A stretch of 64,000 nucleotides of DNA from Tethya wilhelma (GCA_964030475.1 CAXIPT010000006.1:4773022-4837021), one strand, 5' to 3'. Positions 10,764-24,700 are shown, numbered from the stretch's first letter. Notes: generated by a model from the sequence alone, not told the origin. Program-made: numbers and translations.

Positions 10764-12729
10764 CTGTGTAGCCTTGTTGTTGGACGATATTCAGTGTCCA
10801 CCTATCTGCACTGTAGGATCCACTAAAGGATGACACTGGACCAAATCGGCCTTCTAAATACTCAAACAGTAGTTCAGCATTTCTACCATCTTTGTAAGCA
10901 TATTTTAAAGTGTCATATGGCACTCTTTCCAGACTTTGTACAGACCCAGAATGAGTTACATTTGATGTATCCAAATAATAGGATCCCTGAAATAATATAA
11001 TATAGAGAGAATTATTACTATAATATTATGCAGTTAATGAAGTCCAAACACAATAATATTATACTGTGACTTATACCAGTAAGACTTTCTCAATGGTGAC
11101 TCCACTGGTGATACTGAGGATCCAATTGACTGGTTCATACGAGACAAACACCAGCACCAATGGCCTGTACACCTGACCAATGACATTTATCCTAACGTTA
11201 GTGTTTCCAGTGTTGTGAACTCTGAACCCAGTGTGACCATCTCCCTCATAGTTGCCAATCACATGGACATCATAGTTACAGTTTTGAGCATCAGCAAAAC
11301 AGCTGTAGGTGGTCTGAGGCTCTCGGTCAAATGTTGGAGTACCAACTGCTGGTGAAGAGCCTTGTCTGATACGACACTCTCTACTCAGACCTGAAATTAA
11401 GAGTCAGCACATGCAGCCTAGCAGCTGAGGTTTCACATGACACTAATAACCTACCAGCTGGGAAGGGATTGGAACTTGTTGGCAAATTACGACAATTTAC
11501 AGCTTTAATTGGTAGCACAGAATGAAGGAAAACACAATGATCAAATCAATTCATATAATCATCTTTGAAAGATGACATGCGTGCAGGTTGTAACTTGTAA
11601 TGCATACCTTGTTGTTGTATATTCAGTGTCCATCTATCTGCTCTGTAGGATCCACTAAAAGATGAGACTGGACCAAATCGACCAACAACATACTCTAGAA
11701 TCACATCAGTTTTACAGCCTCCTGTGTCACTACCATATCCACAAGGAAGGGTGCTATAGGAGCGCCTTTCTAGACTTTGTACCGACCCAGAACTATAAGT
11801 CACATCAGAGTCGTTCAAAAAGAATGATCCCTGTAACAAAAATGTTACAATAATTAATTGCCATTCACATGCAGATGTATAGCTATGCCTATTATACTCA
11901 CCAGTAGGACTTTCTCAATGGTGACTCCACTGGTGATACTGAGGATCCAATTGACTGGTTCATACGAGACAAACACCAGCACCAATGGCCTGATCACTGG
12001 ACCAACCACATTTATCCTAACGTTAGTGTTTCCGGATCTTGTTACTGGACCAACACCATGATTGTAATCTCCTTCATAATTGCTGATCACATGAATGTCA
12101 TAGATACAGTTCTCATTAGCCACACAGCTGTAGTTGGTCTGGGTCCGTCCTTCAAATGTTGGAGTCCCAACTGCTGAATTTGAACCTTCTTGAATACGAC
12201 ACTGCCCACTTATAGCTGTAGTAGATAACATAGTCATAATGTAGTCATATAGAAAAATCCTAGATAAGTTTCATTTTTCACTAACCAAGACAGGTACAGT
12301 AGTCTCTCTCAGGGTTGTTGACACATCTACAGTAGCCATTAACACATTGTGAGCCAGTGCTGGAGCTACAGTGGTTTGAGGTACCAATACGTACACATCG
12401 ACTGCCAGTCAAACCACAAGCTAAGAATTAATACAGAATCATGGATAAATAATTATGAAAAGCTTATAATTGATTAATGTAAAGTGGCAATGAGTATCAT
12501 AAGTACCATACACATCTCCATGCAGAGATCTCAGAATAATAAATTATTATCATAATTGTTGCAATTACTAAATTTAATGCAAAAGTGTGTAGATCTCTAA
12601 TAATTAACATACCATCTAGACTGTATACTATAATTTATTATATCTATACATACATGTGTTTTGTCCACTGACATTGGTGATCACCACCAGTATTGTAAGA
12701 ACAGCACTCAGGTATAGAACCCTATCCAT
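10764..12729 (-). CDS. Receptor-family gene C: two modules, no TM exon
   Basis: Seven exons follow gene B one for one: 12729-12654 (signal), 12420-12286 (Cys-rich), 12215-11902 and 11830-11608 (module 1), 11502-11455 (linker, 16 codons against 35 in B), 11390-11077 and 10986-10764 (module 2). All phases are kept. The last exon ends in a good donor (GTTAGT), but no copy of the TM/tail exon exists between it and gene B; that space holds dispersed-repeat DNA. Reading through the donor gives a stop within two codons, which would yield a secreted protein of roughly 460 residues. Module 1 has the NYNHGVGPVTRSGNTNVR variant seen in gene A rather than B, a sign of gene conversion. It may be a soluble form, a splice partner of gene B's last exon, or a decaying copy. 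Confidence 0.78.
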
Positions 12730-13094
12730 TAGTTCACTCTTGCATGGTCAAGTCTTGCTTGCATGTTTTGTCTCCGTTGATAATTGTTTGTTGACGTATT
12801 TATATGAGTTACATTTCCCAAAAGCATTGATGGCTACAAACAAGCATTCCAAACTCTGAATCTGTTGTTAGCATGTTTTTATTCTTGTGAGCATGTGTAC
12901 ACTATAGCTATAATAGTCGAAAGTGAAGGTAATTATAACTTGACTTTTTCGTGCATCGACCATTACGCAAAACTTTTGAAGTGACAAAATGTAGCGATAC
13001 GAACATCAACGATAAAACAAATTTGCAAGAGATGAGATCATGGAATATGATGTGCATTTCAATAAAGGGACTTACTACTTACTATTGACTTACT

Positions 13095-13192
13095 ACTATT
13101 ACATACATATGCTTTGTCCACTGACATTGGTGATCACTACCAGAATTGTAAAAACAGCACTCAGGTCTAGCCTGGACCCTATCCATCATCTT
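13095..13192 (-). pseudogene. Orphan signal-peptide exon upstream of gene C
   Basis: Same sequence and same defect as the copy at 9215-9305. The LSAVFTILVVITNVSGQS frame has no start codon and is preceded by a stop, so the defect predates the segmental duplication. Confidence 0.55.
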
Positions 13193-13691
13193 CACCCTTG
13201 GTGTAGAATGATGATGTCAAAGTCCTGTTATAAAATACTATTATAGAATGTGAAATTCCGTATATAATTGTTTATTGTGGTATTTTATGAGTTACATAAT
13301 TAATGGTCATTTCTGAAAGCTATACAAGCAAGCATTCCAAATTCTGAAGCTGTTGTCAGCACGTTTTTCCTTTGTGAGCATGCGCAGTGCCAAAGCACTG
13401 AATGATGTAACTTGATTTGTTAGCGCATCGACCATTACCCAAAATTATTGAATGATTTGAGGTAATAAAAAGTTACTAAGTACCCAAACCATAGATAATA
13501 TATATATTCACAAACCTAAGTGGTATCTACTTAATCATGTAATTTGTGCTGCACTGACCTAGCTTGTCTTTTTAAGAACGAACTTTAGTGTCTTTTCATG
13601 TAAACATGTTACATAACATGATACATAACCTCATCTTACTGTTTCTAAATTTTAGTACTACTAATAAAAAAAAAGATGACAGCTTAATGCT

Positions 13692-14050
13692 TCAATAATA
13701 TGGTATGTTGCTTTCATAAGGTGGAGGGGGGTCAAAATTAGTTACAGGTGATTCTACTTCATTTATAGTGAAGGATGACCCACTGACGTAGCTAGGAGGG
13801 TCGTCGTACTCAGTGTAGGTGGTCTTCTCTCTTTCCACGGCTCTCACTCTCAGCACACAGGCAGCAGAGAGGATGACCACACCCAGGAGGAGAAGGAGGA
13901 GAAGGAGGGAGACAAACACTGACGTGAGGACAGTCCCAGTGGTGGAGAATGAACTGGAGGAGGAACCAGCTTGGACTTCTTCATCAGCATGATTATCAAG
14001 ATCGATATGATCGTGATCAGAGGAAACAGTCTGAGAACATTCTGTGATTG

Positions 14051-14081
<31 letters not shown>

Positions 14082-15406
14082 TTCTTTGATATAGAGTAGT
14101 TGTGTCTATAACACTGAGGTATTTGTAAGCCACTCTCTGTTGGTATGTGCACTTAATTTAACCTAGCTTGTTGCTGGACGACAAAAAAAATTAATATTCC
14201 TCGAAAACCATGGTAACAAAACGAGCTTGAGACACTATTTTAGGTACTCTTACCTTGTTGTTGTATAATCAGCATCCATCTATCTGCTCTGAAGGATCCA
14301 CTAAAGGATGAGACTGGACCAAATCGACCAACAACATACTCCAAGAGTTGATCAGTCTTTCCACCTTCTAAATCATTGCCATATCCAGTGGGAAGAAATG
14401 CCCGAGAGACTCTTTCAAGACTTCGTACAGACCCAGAGCTATAAGTCACATCAGAGTTGTTCAAATAGTACGATCCCTGAAATAAGAACATTGGCCATAA
14501 ATTATGTAACATTTTACATGTAGAAAAGTGTATCTACACTCACCAGTAGGACTTTCTCAATGGTGACTCCACTGGTGATATTGAGGATCCAATTGACTGG
14601 TTCATACGAGACAAACACCAGCACCAATGGCCTGATCACTGGACCAACCACATTTATCCTAACGTTAGTAGTTCCTGGGCTGTGAACTCCGAATTCGGTG
14701 TGACCATCTCCTTTAAAGTTGCCAACCACATGGACGTCATAGTTACAGTTCTCATTAGCCACACAGCTATAGTTGGTCTGAGTCTGTCCTTCAAATGTTG
14801 GAGTCCCAACTGCTGAAGTTGATCCTTCTTGAATACGACACTGCCCACTTATAGCTGTAGGAAAATAATTGAGTTACGTACACTTCTCTAGGGATTTTCC
14901 ATCACTAACCAAGACAGGTACAGTAGTCTCTCGCAGGGTTTTTGAGACATCTACAGTAGCCATCCACACATTGTGAGCCAGTGTTGGAGCTACCAATACA
15001 GTAGGTGCCAAAACATCTACTTATAGTAGAACCACAAACTATAGAGAAATGGAATACAGTCATTATAGTTATATAAACATAATAATGAACAACAAAAAAA
15101 TTGATTTAACAATTTAGTATGGTATAATTATTATAATAATATATTTGCAAATTTGCACAAGCAAGAGTCTTAATTACTAGTATAGACCATAATATATCTC
15201 CAGACACCCAAGAATAGTTATTGCAGTCATTAAAGGGTTACTTTTAATTAACATACCATCTAGACTAGCCTAACTTGTAAACCACTATACTTGGCACTTT
15301 TCTAGACTATACATATACCTGTGCTTTGTCCACTGACATTGGTGATCACTACCAGTGTTGTAAGAACAGCACTCAAGTATAGCATCATCTTCACCCTTGG
15401 TGGCAT
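13692..15406 (-). CDS. Receptor-family gene D: one-module type I membrane protein
   Basis: Five exons join in frame to about 366 residues: 15406-15319 (signal peptide MPPRVKMMLYLSAVLTTL), 15038-14910 (Cys-rich mini-domain, two residues shorter than in B), 14854-14544 and 14476-14254 (one module), and 14041-13692 (acidic/Ser stalk, TM helix, tail). The tail shares RVRAVEREKTTYTEYDDP with gene B and then carries two PPxY sites, PPSY in YDDPPSYVSG and PPPY in FDPPPPYESNIPYY, typical ligands for WW domains of NEDD4-type ubiquitin ligases. Gene B's tail has PRSY and lacks both. D looks like the simplest complete member and may resemble the ancestral form. Confidence 0.87.
14054..14082. repeat. (GT)n microsatellite
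   Basis: GT run just upstream of the acceptor of the gene D TM exon. Confidence 0.9.
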
Positions 15407-15776
15407 AGAATGATGGTGATGTTGGAGTCTTGTATGCTTAACAAAACAATAGAAGGTGAAATTTGACTCCATTGATAATAATTGCTTGTTGCCATATTTT
15501 ATGAGTTAGACTTCCCCATGCAAAGCATATGCTACAGGCAAGCATTCCAAATTTTGAATCTGTAGTTGATCAATAGTATGAAGTGACATAATGTTACAAC
15601 ATCAACAATAAAAATAGATTTGTAAGAGATGAGTCTTAAGAGATCATGGAATGACATGGTGTGTATATGCATTTCAATAGTGTGCAATCGTAAGGTGATA
15701 AATAAAAAAAATTGCCACAATTCTACCTACAAGGCTGATTGCAGCAAACTTGCTAGCTAGCTAACTGTGAGCTCCA

Positions 15777-18700
15777 TCATACTTGGAACGTACTACTAGC
15801 ACTCAGGTCCTGTCCATTAATAATCTCAGGAGGTGGTGATCTTGACCCCGCTCTTCTTGGCTCTAAGCCGTACTCCTCTAAGTGGTGATGTTCATTACTT
15901 GTCATAGACAAATCGGAAGAGTTAGTCAAAACATTGTCTGATTTCTTTGAAGAACTTGGCGAGCCTTTTTTCTTTGAGTACGGTGATCCTCCATCAATGT
16001 GGTCTCCAGGATCGTCAAAATCGTAAGTAGTTCTCTCTCTCTCGAGTTTATTAGTTCTTACTCTCATGACAACAATGAGGAAGCAGAGGACTATGACACA
16101 GATGAAGACCAGTGACCCCACCCCTGCTGCCACTGCTGCTATGAAAATGATGGAAGGGAAGGGTGTGGCTTTGGCCTGGATTTCTGTGTGTGTGTATGAG
16201 TGAATGTGAAAACCTTATTTACTACTAGTGCAGATGTTTGTGTGTGTGTACTCTCTCTCGATCTCTCTATCACACGCTACAAAGGAAGTTGTCTCATGAT
16301 CACAGGCCAGCCCCTTCTCTGTGAGAATAGTCTGGCCTGTCAGAATACAGCAGGAAGGATATGTTGGAAGCTCTATTCTGGCATTAACTGTACCTCCTTA
16401 GTAAAGCAAACACTTATCATGAGTGCTTGCTTGACATGTGTACAGTACATACCCATTTTGAAACTTATAGGCCACACAAAAGTACACAAAGGATGTAGTA
16501 TGTGTGTAAGCAATCATAGTGGTCTTGTATGGCAATAAAAACAGTGTGATTGGTCCTCATGTAAGCAGTCCGTAAGGAGACCCACAGCACCACAAAACAC
16601 CACCACGCTCCCCGTTCTACTTATGAGTAAATTAGCCACTTCCCTTCACTAAGGATTCAATCACTGACCACACTGATAATCAAATTACCTAATGATCCAG
16701 GGGCATATTCCACATCGCCTCTGCCGGCGCTGTTTACAGCTGCTACTCCAACCACATAATCTCCTGGCTCTGAGACACCACTGATGTTCAGTGTTCTTGT
16801 GCTGTTGGTTGCAGTGGTTCGATTATTTAAGCTTTCAAACGAAGAGGGGCGCTCCCCTTGATGAAAGAATATGATGTAATGGTCGACAGGGGTCATTACT
16901 TCAAAATCAACATCAGGTTCCTGAGCAAGTGTGTGTGCATACACGAGTCAAATGACTTGAAACATACATATTTAAACACATACTTTAACATTAATGTGTA
17001 TACTTTTGAAGTAAGATCATCAAGTGAATGTAGATGCAGTTGGTTGGATCAACATTGCCATCTGCCAATCCTACACACCAAACATCACAATACCATTACA
17101 GGTGCACAATTTATACTGATTGAATTCTTCAAAAAAAAAACAACTTATCTTTGTAACTAACACAGGTTAGATCAAGATCAAACATAGAAGTCGTAGGAGG
17201 TATGGTAAACACCGTGAGTGAGAGTGAGGGCAGAGAGTGCACACACACATTATCCCAAAGGCAGTGGAGGTGGCAGAATCAACAATACCATAAGCAATGC
17301 TACAGTTGTGACTACGATAGCTATGGCCTAGCTAGCTACAGTCGGTGAACCAATTGTTCATGTACTACATACAAAGTGGTGTCCATCCTTCCACCCTTGC
17401 CATGTGACAACAATGATCCATGGAAATGCCTTCCTAAAGAGCCAACCATCAACAGGAAGGAGTAGCTACACGGGACGTACACACAACATAAACTATAACC
17501 TCATGCACACACACACTGTGCACTTCAAGTTCAATATCATGGGGGAATGTTTAGGCTGTACTAAAAACTATTCTACATTCAAACTTTTCAAGAAACGTAC
17601 AATATCACAACCAACATAGAGACATACCCTCCACGTGACAATGATCACATGATCTCCATTCTCGTCCACTTCCAGGACGGCCTCCACCCCCTCGGGGGCC
17701 GGGGGTACGAGGGGGCTCATTGGTGCCACCACAACCGGCCTCGACTTTGCTCCCTCTCCAAAAGAGTTCCTCCCTGCAATTATCACCTCGTAACGAGCTC
17801 CGGGAGTCAACCGATGCAACACGGTACTGGTCCGATTGTCCTCCGTCTGAAGTTGAACGGTCTCGTCCGAACCAAGCCTCGTGACGTTGATATTGTAGCC
17901 CTCCAGGGGGGCATCGTCAGGGGCAGGGGACTTCCCCCAGTCGATGGTGACAGTTGTTAAAGTGTCATCGGACTGAATGGTGTTGGATATCGGGGCAATG
18001 GGAGCACCATCTGTGAGGGGGTGGGTGAGTGGATGGGTGAGTGAGTGAGCAAGTGAGCAAGTGATATTGTGTGTTGCATTAAATTTTGAGTGTTCAAAAA
18101 CAAGGCTATTGCTTGTACATTTGTATTGTACTGCCAGACATAACAAATTAAGGAACCTTCAGCTTGCTCACACTTATACTGTAACATGAAAAATATTGGC
18201 AATGATAGGTTTCAAAACTATAGTGTTCAACAAAGAGGCTACTGCTATATTATACTGATTTTGGCTTTAAAAAAGTTAATCTACCCATTGGCAATGACTC
18301 CTTCAAAACACACTGTGTGTCCATTCAGTGAGAAGCAAGGGAAGGAAGCCCATGCTGTGCAGCAGTGGACTTGCATTATGAGGTACACTAATGGAGCCAA
18401 GCTGCTTCAAGTGGAGCAAGCCAAACAAAGGTCTGTAGATAACAACCCAGAGGAAGTGCCTCAAAAGATCACCATCAATTATACTCCAAACCACACACAT
18501 TTACTTTGAACCATACACACACAACCACCACCAGCTAGCAAACAACCCAGCATCCCAGTGCATCATATGAACACATCCTATTTGTATATCAACAGGACTA
18601 TCACAAGAAGATCAGTTCCAGCCATGGCAGTATCTCTGAGTCAATACTGGGCCTATACTGTGGGAGCTGATGTTGATACAACCTGTTGTCATGCGGGCAC

Positions 18701-21700
18701 CAAAAGAGAAATAATTATTGAATTTGCTCAGAGACAATTCATCGCAATTACGTATGTAGATAGTGTTCTACTCCATTACAAGTTCCCATAGCATAGATGC
18801 AGCACACTGCATGAATACAGTGAGCTCACCCACACACATACACTCACACACGATGCTTTTATAGTCCCTGAAATGACTGAATAGAAGCTTCAATCACAGA
18901 ATCAGATACGTGCCAAACCAAATACATTCAGCTGATTCAGCAATGGACAGACAAAGAGTGTCATACGTGAATGACTGTGCCAGCTACATGGACACTACCA
19001 CATGTGCTTGTTAACATGGACCATGACTCTAAAACATGTGCTAGCCACATGGAAGAACCTATAGAGTCCAAGTGCAGAAATAGTGCAGCCATTACATTTA
19101 TTAAAATATATTTTCCAAAAGCCAATAAAATGAAAGCACCTATGGTGCACAAGCCTCGGCGCACTCATATAGCTAGCATGCAAAACAAAAATGAATGACA
19201 CAGTATATCAGTAAAGGAAGACCGTCATCATTGAGTATTGAGACCCAAGTAAGCTGGCATCTTGAAATGACCTGCGCAGCCCCATGCAATCAAGCCGGTA
19301 CGATCAAGTTGAGCCAGCCTAGCTATAATCTATAGAACACTCACTTAAGACTAAAATTAATATCCATTGAACAGTGAAACTTTAACAGTTACACTGCAGA
19401 TGCTTATTTATTTGAATGATAAATTATCTGACTGGCACTACTGATTCAGGCATCAGTGCAGCCTGAAGTTCACTCAAAACAACATACATGTATCTAAGAT
19501 CAGTAAGATCATCATGATAGTTCCACAAAATGCTATCTTACTTGAGTTACGTGCCTGGACAAGCAGCCAAGATATCTAAACTGGCCCAGCACTCTTCCAG
19601 ATCCTCCAAGCCTACTGTATTTCTAGATAACGCACACTACATGGGGTGTAATTGATGGGTGTGGTTTCGAAGCCTAAGCGCTCAGAGATGCACAAAAGCC
19701 TCAGATCTCAGAAACTACATTGTTTTGCAAGATTCTACACATCAAATTTCAAGATAATTTCGATTCATGAACGTAAGTACCTTCCATTGTGACTCTAGAG
19801 CTGCCATTCTTCAGATAATTTAGTAACAGACACACACACACACACACAAAACGACTACCGTAACCCTCTGCACGTGCTACGCACGCGCCGAGGCTTAACA
19901 AGTTAATTTTAGAGAAGAAGAGTTAATCGACATTCCATTAAGATGATGCCTGACCAACATGACATTAAGAATCTGCATAGCTAGCTACATCACTACATAC
20001 ATAGGTACACAATGACCTACAACAACTGTATCAAGGTGGAACAGCAAGAGGTACAGAGGAGGGACTATATCATATGCAGGGAGGCTACGGGAGTGGCTTT
20101 AGGGGCAATCATATGGACTCCAGTGGAACAAGAAATCCATCTCAAACTCTGCCTACATTTTGCTCCCAGGCCTCCTGTGCCAATCATTGCATGCAACCTA
20201 CATACTCCTTTTCTTTTTGCTTTGTTGCACACTAAACAGCATCATGCATGCAGCCAATAAAATGCGATAATGAAAGCAGTTATGAATAAAATGGTAAAAT
20301 TTTGAAGCATCTACACACAGAGATACACCCACAGAGATTGTCAATTAATTCATAACAACTAGGGACTTACCCCCAACATAAACGATGGCTTGACTGGTAG
20401 TAGCCACCCTGACACCATCTCTGATTACAGCACACCTCACAGTCGAGCCAGAATCTTGAAGCTCCACGGGAGAAATGAGCAGACCAGTGGCTATACCATC
20501 GCTATTAGACAAAATATCATGTCTCTCTGGTGGAAAGTACATGTCAATTTCTTGAGAGTTCTTGAACACGGTCGAGTGTACTGCTATGGTGATGTCGCTG
20601 TTGTCTCTCAGCTCAACAGCCTCGCAACGAATGAGCAAGACCCCACTCATATAACCGTAATAATAGTCCTGCAAGTCTTCAACAAAATAGATGGAGTCAT
20701 CGGTGCTATCTGTGAGAGTAAGTGTGTGTGGGATTGGTAAAATTATAACATGTGTGCTATGTGTATGTGTAGAAGTAAGTGCATAAGAGCTACCATATTT
20801 ATATGAGTACAATTAAAACCATGTTTGTGACAATGCTCTCTGGAATAGCCAATACAATGAGCTACATAGAGCCAACATAGAATGTACATGACAGACAATG
20901 TGTAAACCAAGCACACATGCAGTATTGATACACAGACACAGCTGTGATATGCTAACACTGGAGCAAATTGCACAACAGGTTGTGTAAACTTGAACACACC
21001 AGTCTATATATGTGAGTACTGAAACCAACAGAGATCATTTAATGTCATCAAAAATGTCTCCATTCATTCACGACATGAACAGGCCAACACCCAACAATAC
21101 AGACAGACACTGGAACTGTAAAACTGTCGAGAAAAATCTCGACAATTTACAACAACGCTTCTTGTTTCAATAACCCGGTCACATAGCTACCTGCCCTTTA
21201 TACACACAATCATCATAGTCCCAAGACCCACTGTACATACACACAAATAACTACGATAGGAACAGTATGCGGTATATGTAGCACCAAACCATTGAAGGTG
21301 CAATTTGAGAAGCTTCACTCTCTCGACTTCAGTGGCCAGTGCCTTTGAAGCTGTTTACCTACAGTGTACCATAGGCCCACTCCTATCAACACACACACAG
21401 CATGTAAGGCAGTATGGTGCACACTGTGTGGTATGTTTGTGTATGTACAGATACAGAGGGCTGTTGTGAGAACACATAGAAAATGGCTGGGCCTCTGATG
21501 ACCAAATTTGGTGATTTTAATAAACAATATTGACAGGAGAAGTGAGCAAACATTGGACAGATTGATGTACTACAATAGTACTTGATACTGGCAATCAATT
21601 TACTATCACTTTGCTCTGGTAGCACTCAGTTTAATGGGCTGGTCTGTGTTTGTTTGCCATCAAGGTTGTCTCCCAGTCTAAACCATTCTCCTACACATGT

Positions 21701-24700
21701 ACGTATGGTACAGCAACAACACAGCTGTGACCCGCGGTCCCATATACACGTATAAGAGACCGTATAGATGTGCTGTTCACAAAAAAACAGATTTAGGAGA
21801 AATTTGGCAACTAACAAATGTAATCAATGACTCATCCAAGGGCAATCCAGTGTTAGGTACACAAAATGGTAATGTTTATATTCGCTGCAATAGCATAAAT
21901 AACTGAAGGCCAAATGGATACATAACCACGACAAAACTAACTTGAACATTATTGGCTACAAAATCAATATACTAGCTATAGGTGTATGTATGTACATGGG
22001 ATAAAGGTAGCCTTGCACCCAGGCCTTCTCTGTGTGGTAAAGTTTAAACCTGGGGTATGTAGGCCTGGTAAACTTGTTATGTGAATGACTTCCCCAAAAT
22101 TTAGCAATGAGCACTCTTAGAATGTGGGTCATTACTGTAAAAATAATCCACAATGGGCTAGCTGCCACTTGACAGTCACAAATTGCTCAAGTAACTTTTT
22201 CTGTACTGATGTAAGAAGATAATTGTGTACTTTCAGTTCATTGTATTTTACTATTTGTCCCCAACATCCGTAGTTTGAAAATTTGGGAGTGTAGAATTAA
22301 ATGCAGTGAAACAAGACCTGGGAATGAGGCTAGGATGAGGCTATTTATTACTGGTATTGGGAGAAGCATACCTAGGATCACTGTACATGAGAATATAGGT
22401 ACATCTATCTCCTGGGAGATATACAATAAAGTGTATTATTGATTGTGTGCAATTACAATGTGATGCATTGTAGTGCTACAGTGTGCAGGATCATGTGGTC
22501 CTCCATTGCTGTTAGTGACACTATTACCATCCAATATCAACCCATACTAGGGCAATAGACACAGAGTGTGTGTGTGTGTGAATTGTGTTATGTAGCACTT
22601 TGAGATGTGTGAAAAAAGACATCTACATCTTGTAGAGCAATATCACATTAATAACAGTGTTGCTACTAACATTGCAAGGGATGGCATACACATGCAGGCT
22701 GCATAGAATTGTGCCCTATAAGGCTATCATAATGGTACAGCTACTCTATACCAAGCCTACACATTGGTTTGGTACTTCATCCTGGTTGCCATCAAATTTT
22801 CCTCGAACGGTTTCCACTCTCTCTGAGAGTTTATAAATCATTGCTTCCCTCCCAAGACCACTTTCCAGTGAAACAAACAAGTTTGTTTTGGTTGCAGTTC
22901 TCATATCAGTTGTGAGTGTATACAGTAAACCACTTTATACTCCCTCACACACACACACACACACAGTCATTATCAGCTCCCATCACCCAACAAAACACAC
23001 CACATGAGAGCAAAGGAACCATTAGTCTATCCAGCTGTAGACCCTTTCTCTAACTCCTGATCAGCAACAAGAGATAGACTAAGGAACCATCTGCTTGTGA
23101 ACACCATCACAAATTTTGATAGACAAAAACCAACAACAGCAGTTCCAATACAGTACACATCATGGGATGAGCCAGTATCAGTCGTTGCCGACCACAGTTA
23201 GGTCAGCTACATGACACTTTAGGAAGTTTCACAAAACAAACTACATGTACTATGGACCATAATCTGTGATTGTACATTCAAGATAATCAGAATGAGGTTA
23301 CTCCAAAAAAAATAGTTTGCATCTAACAATATACAGAGAAGGTAACCCTCTCAAAGACCCTAACACCACAGTTAATGTAAGTATCAGATATCACACCATC
23401 TATAAAGTAAATGGAAGTGAACTATTCATATCAAATGTTAGATGGCTTGAGTGTAACATACTCGAGCAAAACCAGTTTTAGAAAGACCATGCAATGGTGG
23501 GGTAAGGAGAATGCTAAGTTGCATACATTAAGTCATATAGGGTCCAGCACACACACACAGGTATGATGGTGGCCAAGGAGTATAAACAGTGTCTTTGAAG
23601 TTAGGAGTCAATTTGAGGTCATTAATCTAACAGGATTAAACAAGAGCATTAGTGTATAGCACAAAGAGATAAAGGATTAGCAAAGTTGGCAGTGGACTGA
23701 CCAGCTGGGAATAAACATAAATGCAATGTACTGGTCTCTCATCCATTAACCAACAATGATATTGAAAGCATGTTTCATAGTATGTATGTACCATTGAGTG
23801 GTCACAAGTTGAATCAAAACTTGTTCCTCTCTGAAAGTCGTCACAAGCTGGCGGTCCAGAGTACAGTGTGTGACCATTGTGGATGGATGAGAGGATACTG
23901 TGAGCTCTACTGTGAAACTGTGTGCACACATACACATACTTTCAATAAGGAGGTTGGACGCTAGTATCATTACAAGTAAGGTGAAGCCAAGTGGGACGAT
24001 CCAAGCTCACACATAATCCCTTCTCCTTCCTAGCAAAGACCTTAACAAAAGTCCAGGCATAAATAATTCATTTATGCACTATGAGAGTAACTGGCTAGAG
24101 TAGGTGTTGGTGAATGTTGCATATTATGTTACAATGGACATAATGAATGTCCTACATACTCACAATGGGACTTGTACCTAGGGGTCACTGTGGCAATAAA
24201 AATTTGCTAGTTTAAGGTCATGCACTAATAGCACAGAAAATACTTTCAGATATAATAATGGGTCATGCACTTGCAGCAAAAAAAAATTTTCCCCCCAGAT
24301 ATTATCTTGTATCCATAGCAATCACACACAGTGGCACTACTAATACTATGTTGGTGACATCGCACGAGGCAACAGATGGCACAGACAATGGCAGAGGAAT
24401 GTCACTCCAGGGGAGAGAAAGGAAGTCGAGAAAAACACAAACTATCCAAAATAGCCTCTCCATTGTTGCACAAGATACTCCTGAGTCATGCACGATGCCA
24501 CGAAAACACACAAGCTCAGCATGCAAGCAACAGATGCCTCAAGTCATCGAGAAAGTATGCTAAACGGCAGTCAAATTTTGAAACAGTACACATACATAAT
24601 ATTTGAAAGAAAAACAATACATCATATTACATATTTGAATTCTAAACAAACCATCAAAGTAATAATTGATTCAAGTGTGTATTACTTGCTTAACCCAGTG

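Larger units (their letters stand above)
10764..13250. repeat. Segmental duplication, copy 2 (gene C unit)
   Basis: Partner of 6916-9360. Homology begins at the last module exon of gene C and ends upstream of the orphan signal exon. Confidence 0.9.

Noticed and set aside
24258..24606. Overlapping plus-strand open readings in the large receptor intron
   Set aside because: No splice sites in phase with the receptor and no recognisable protein.
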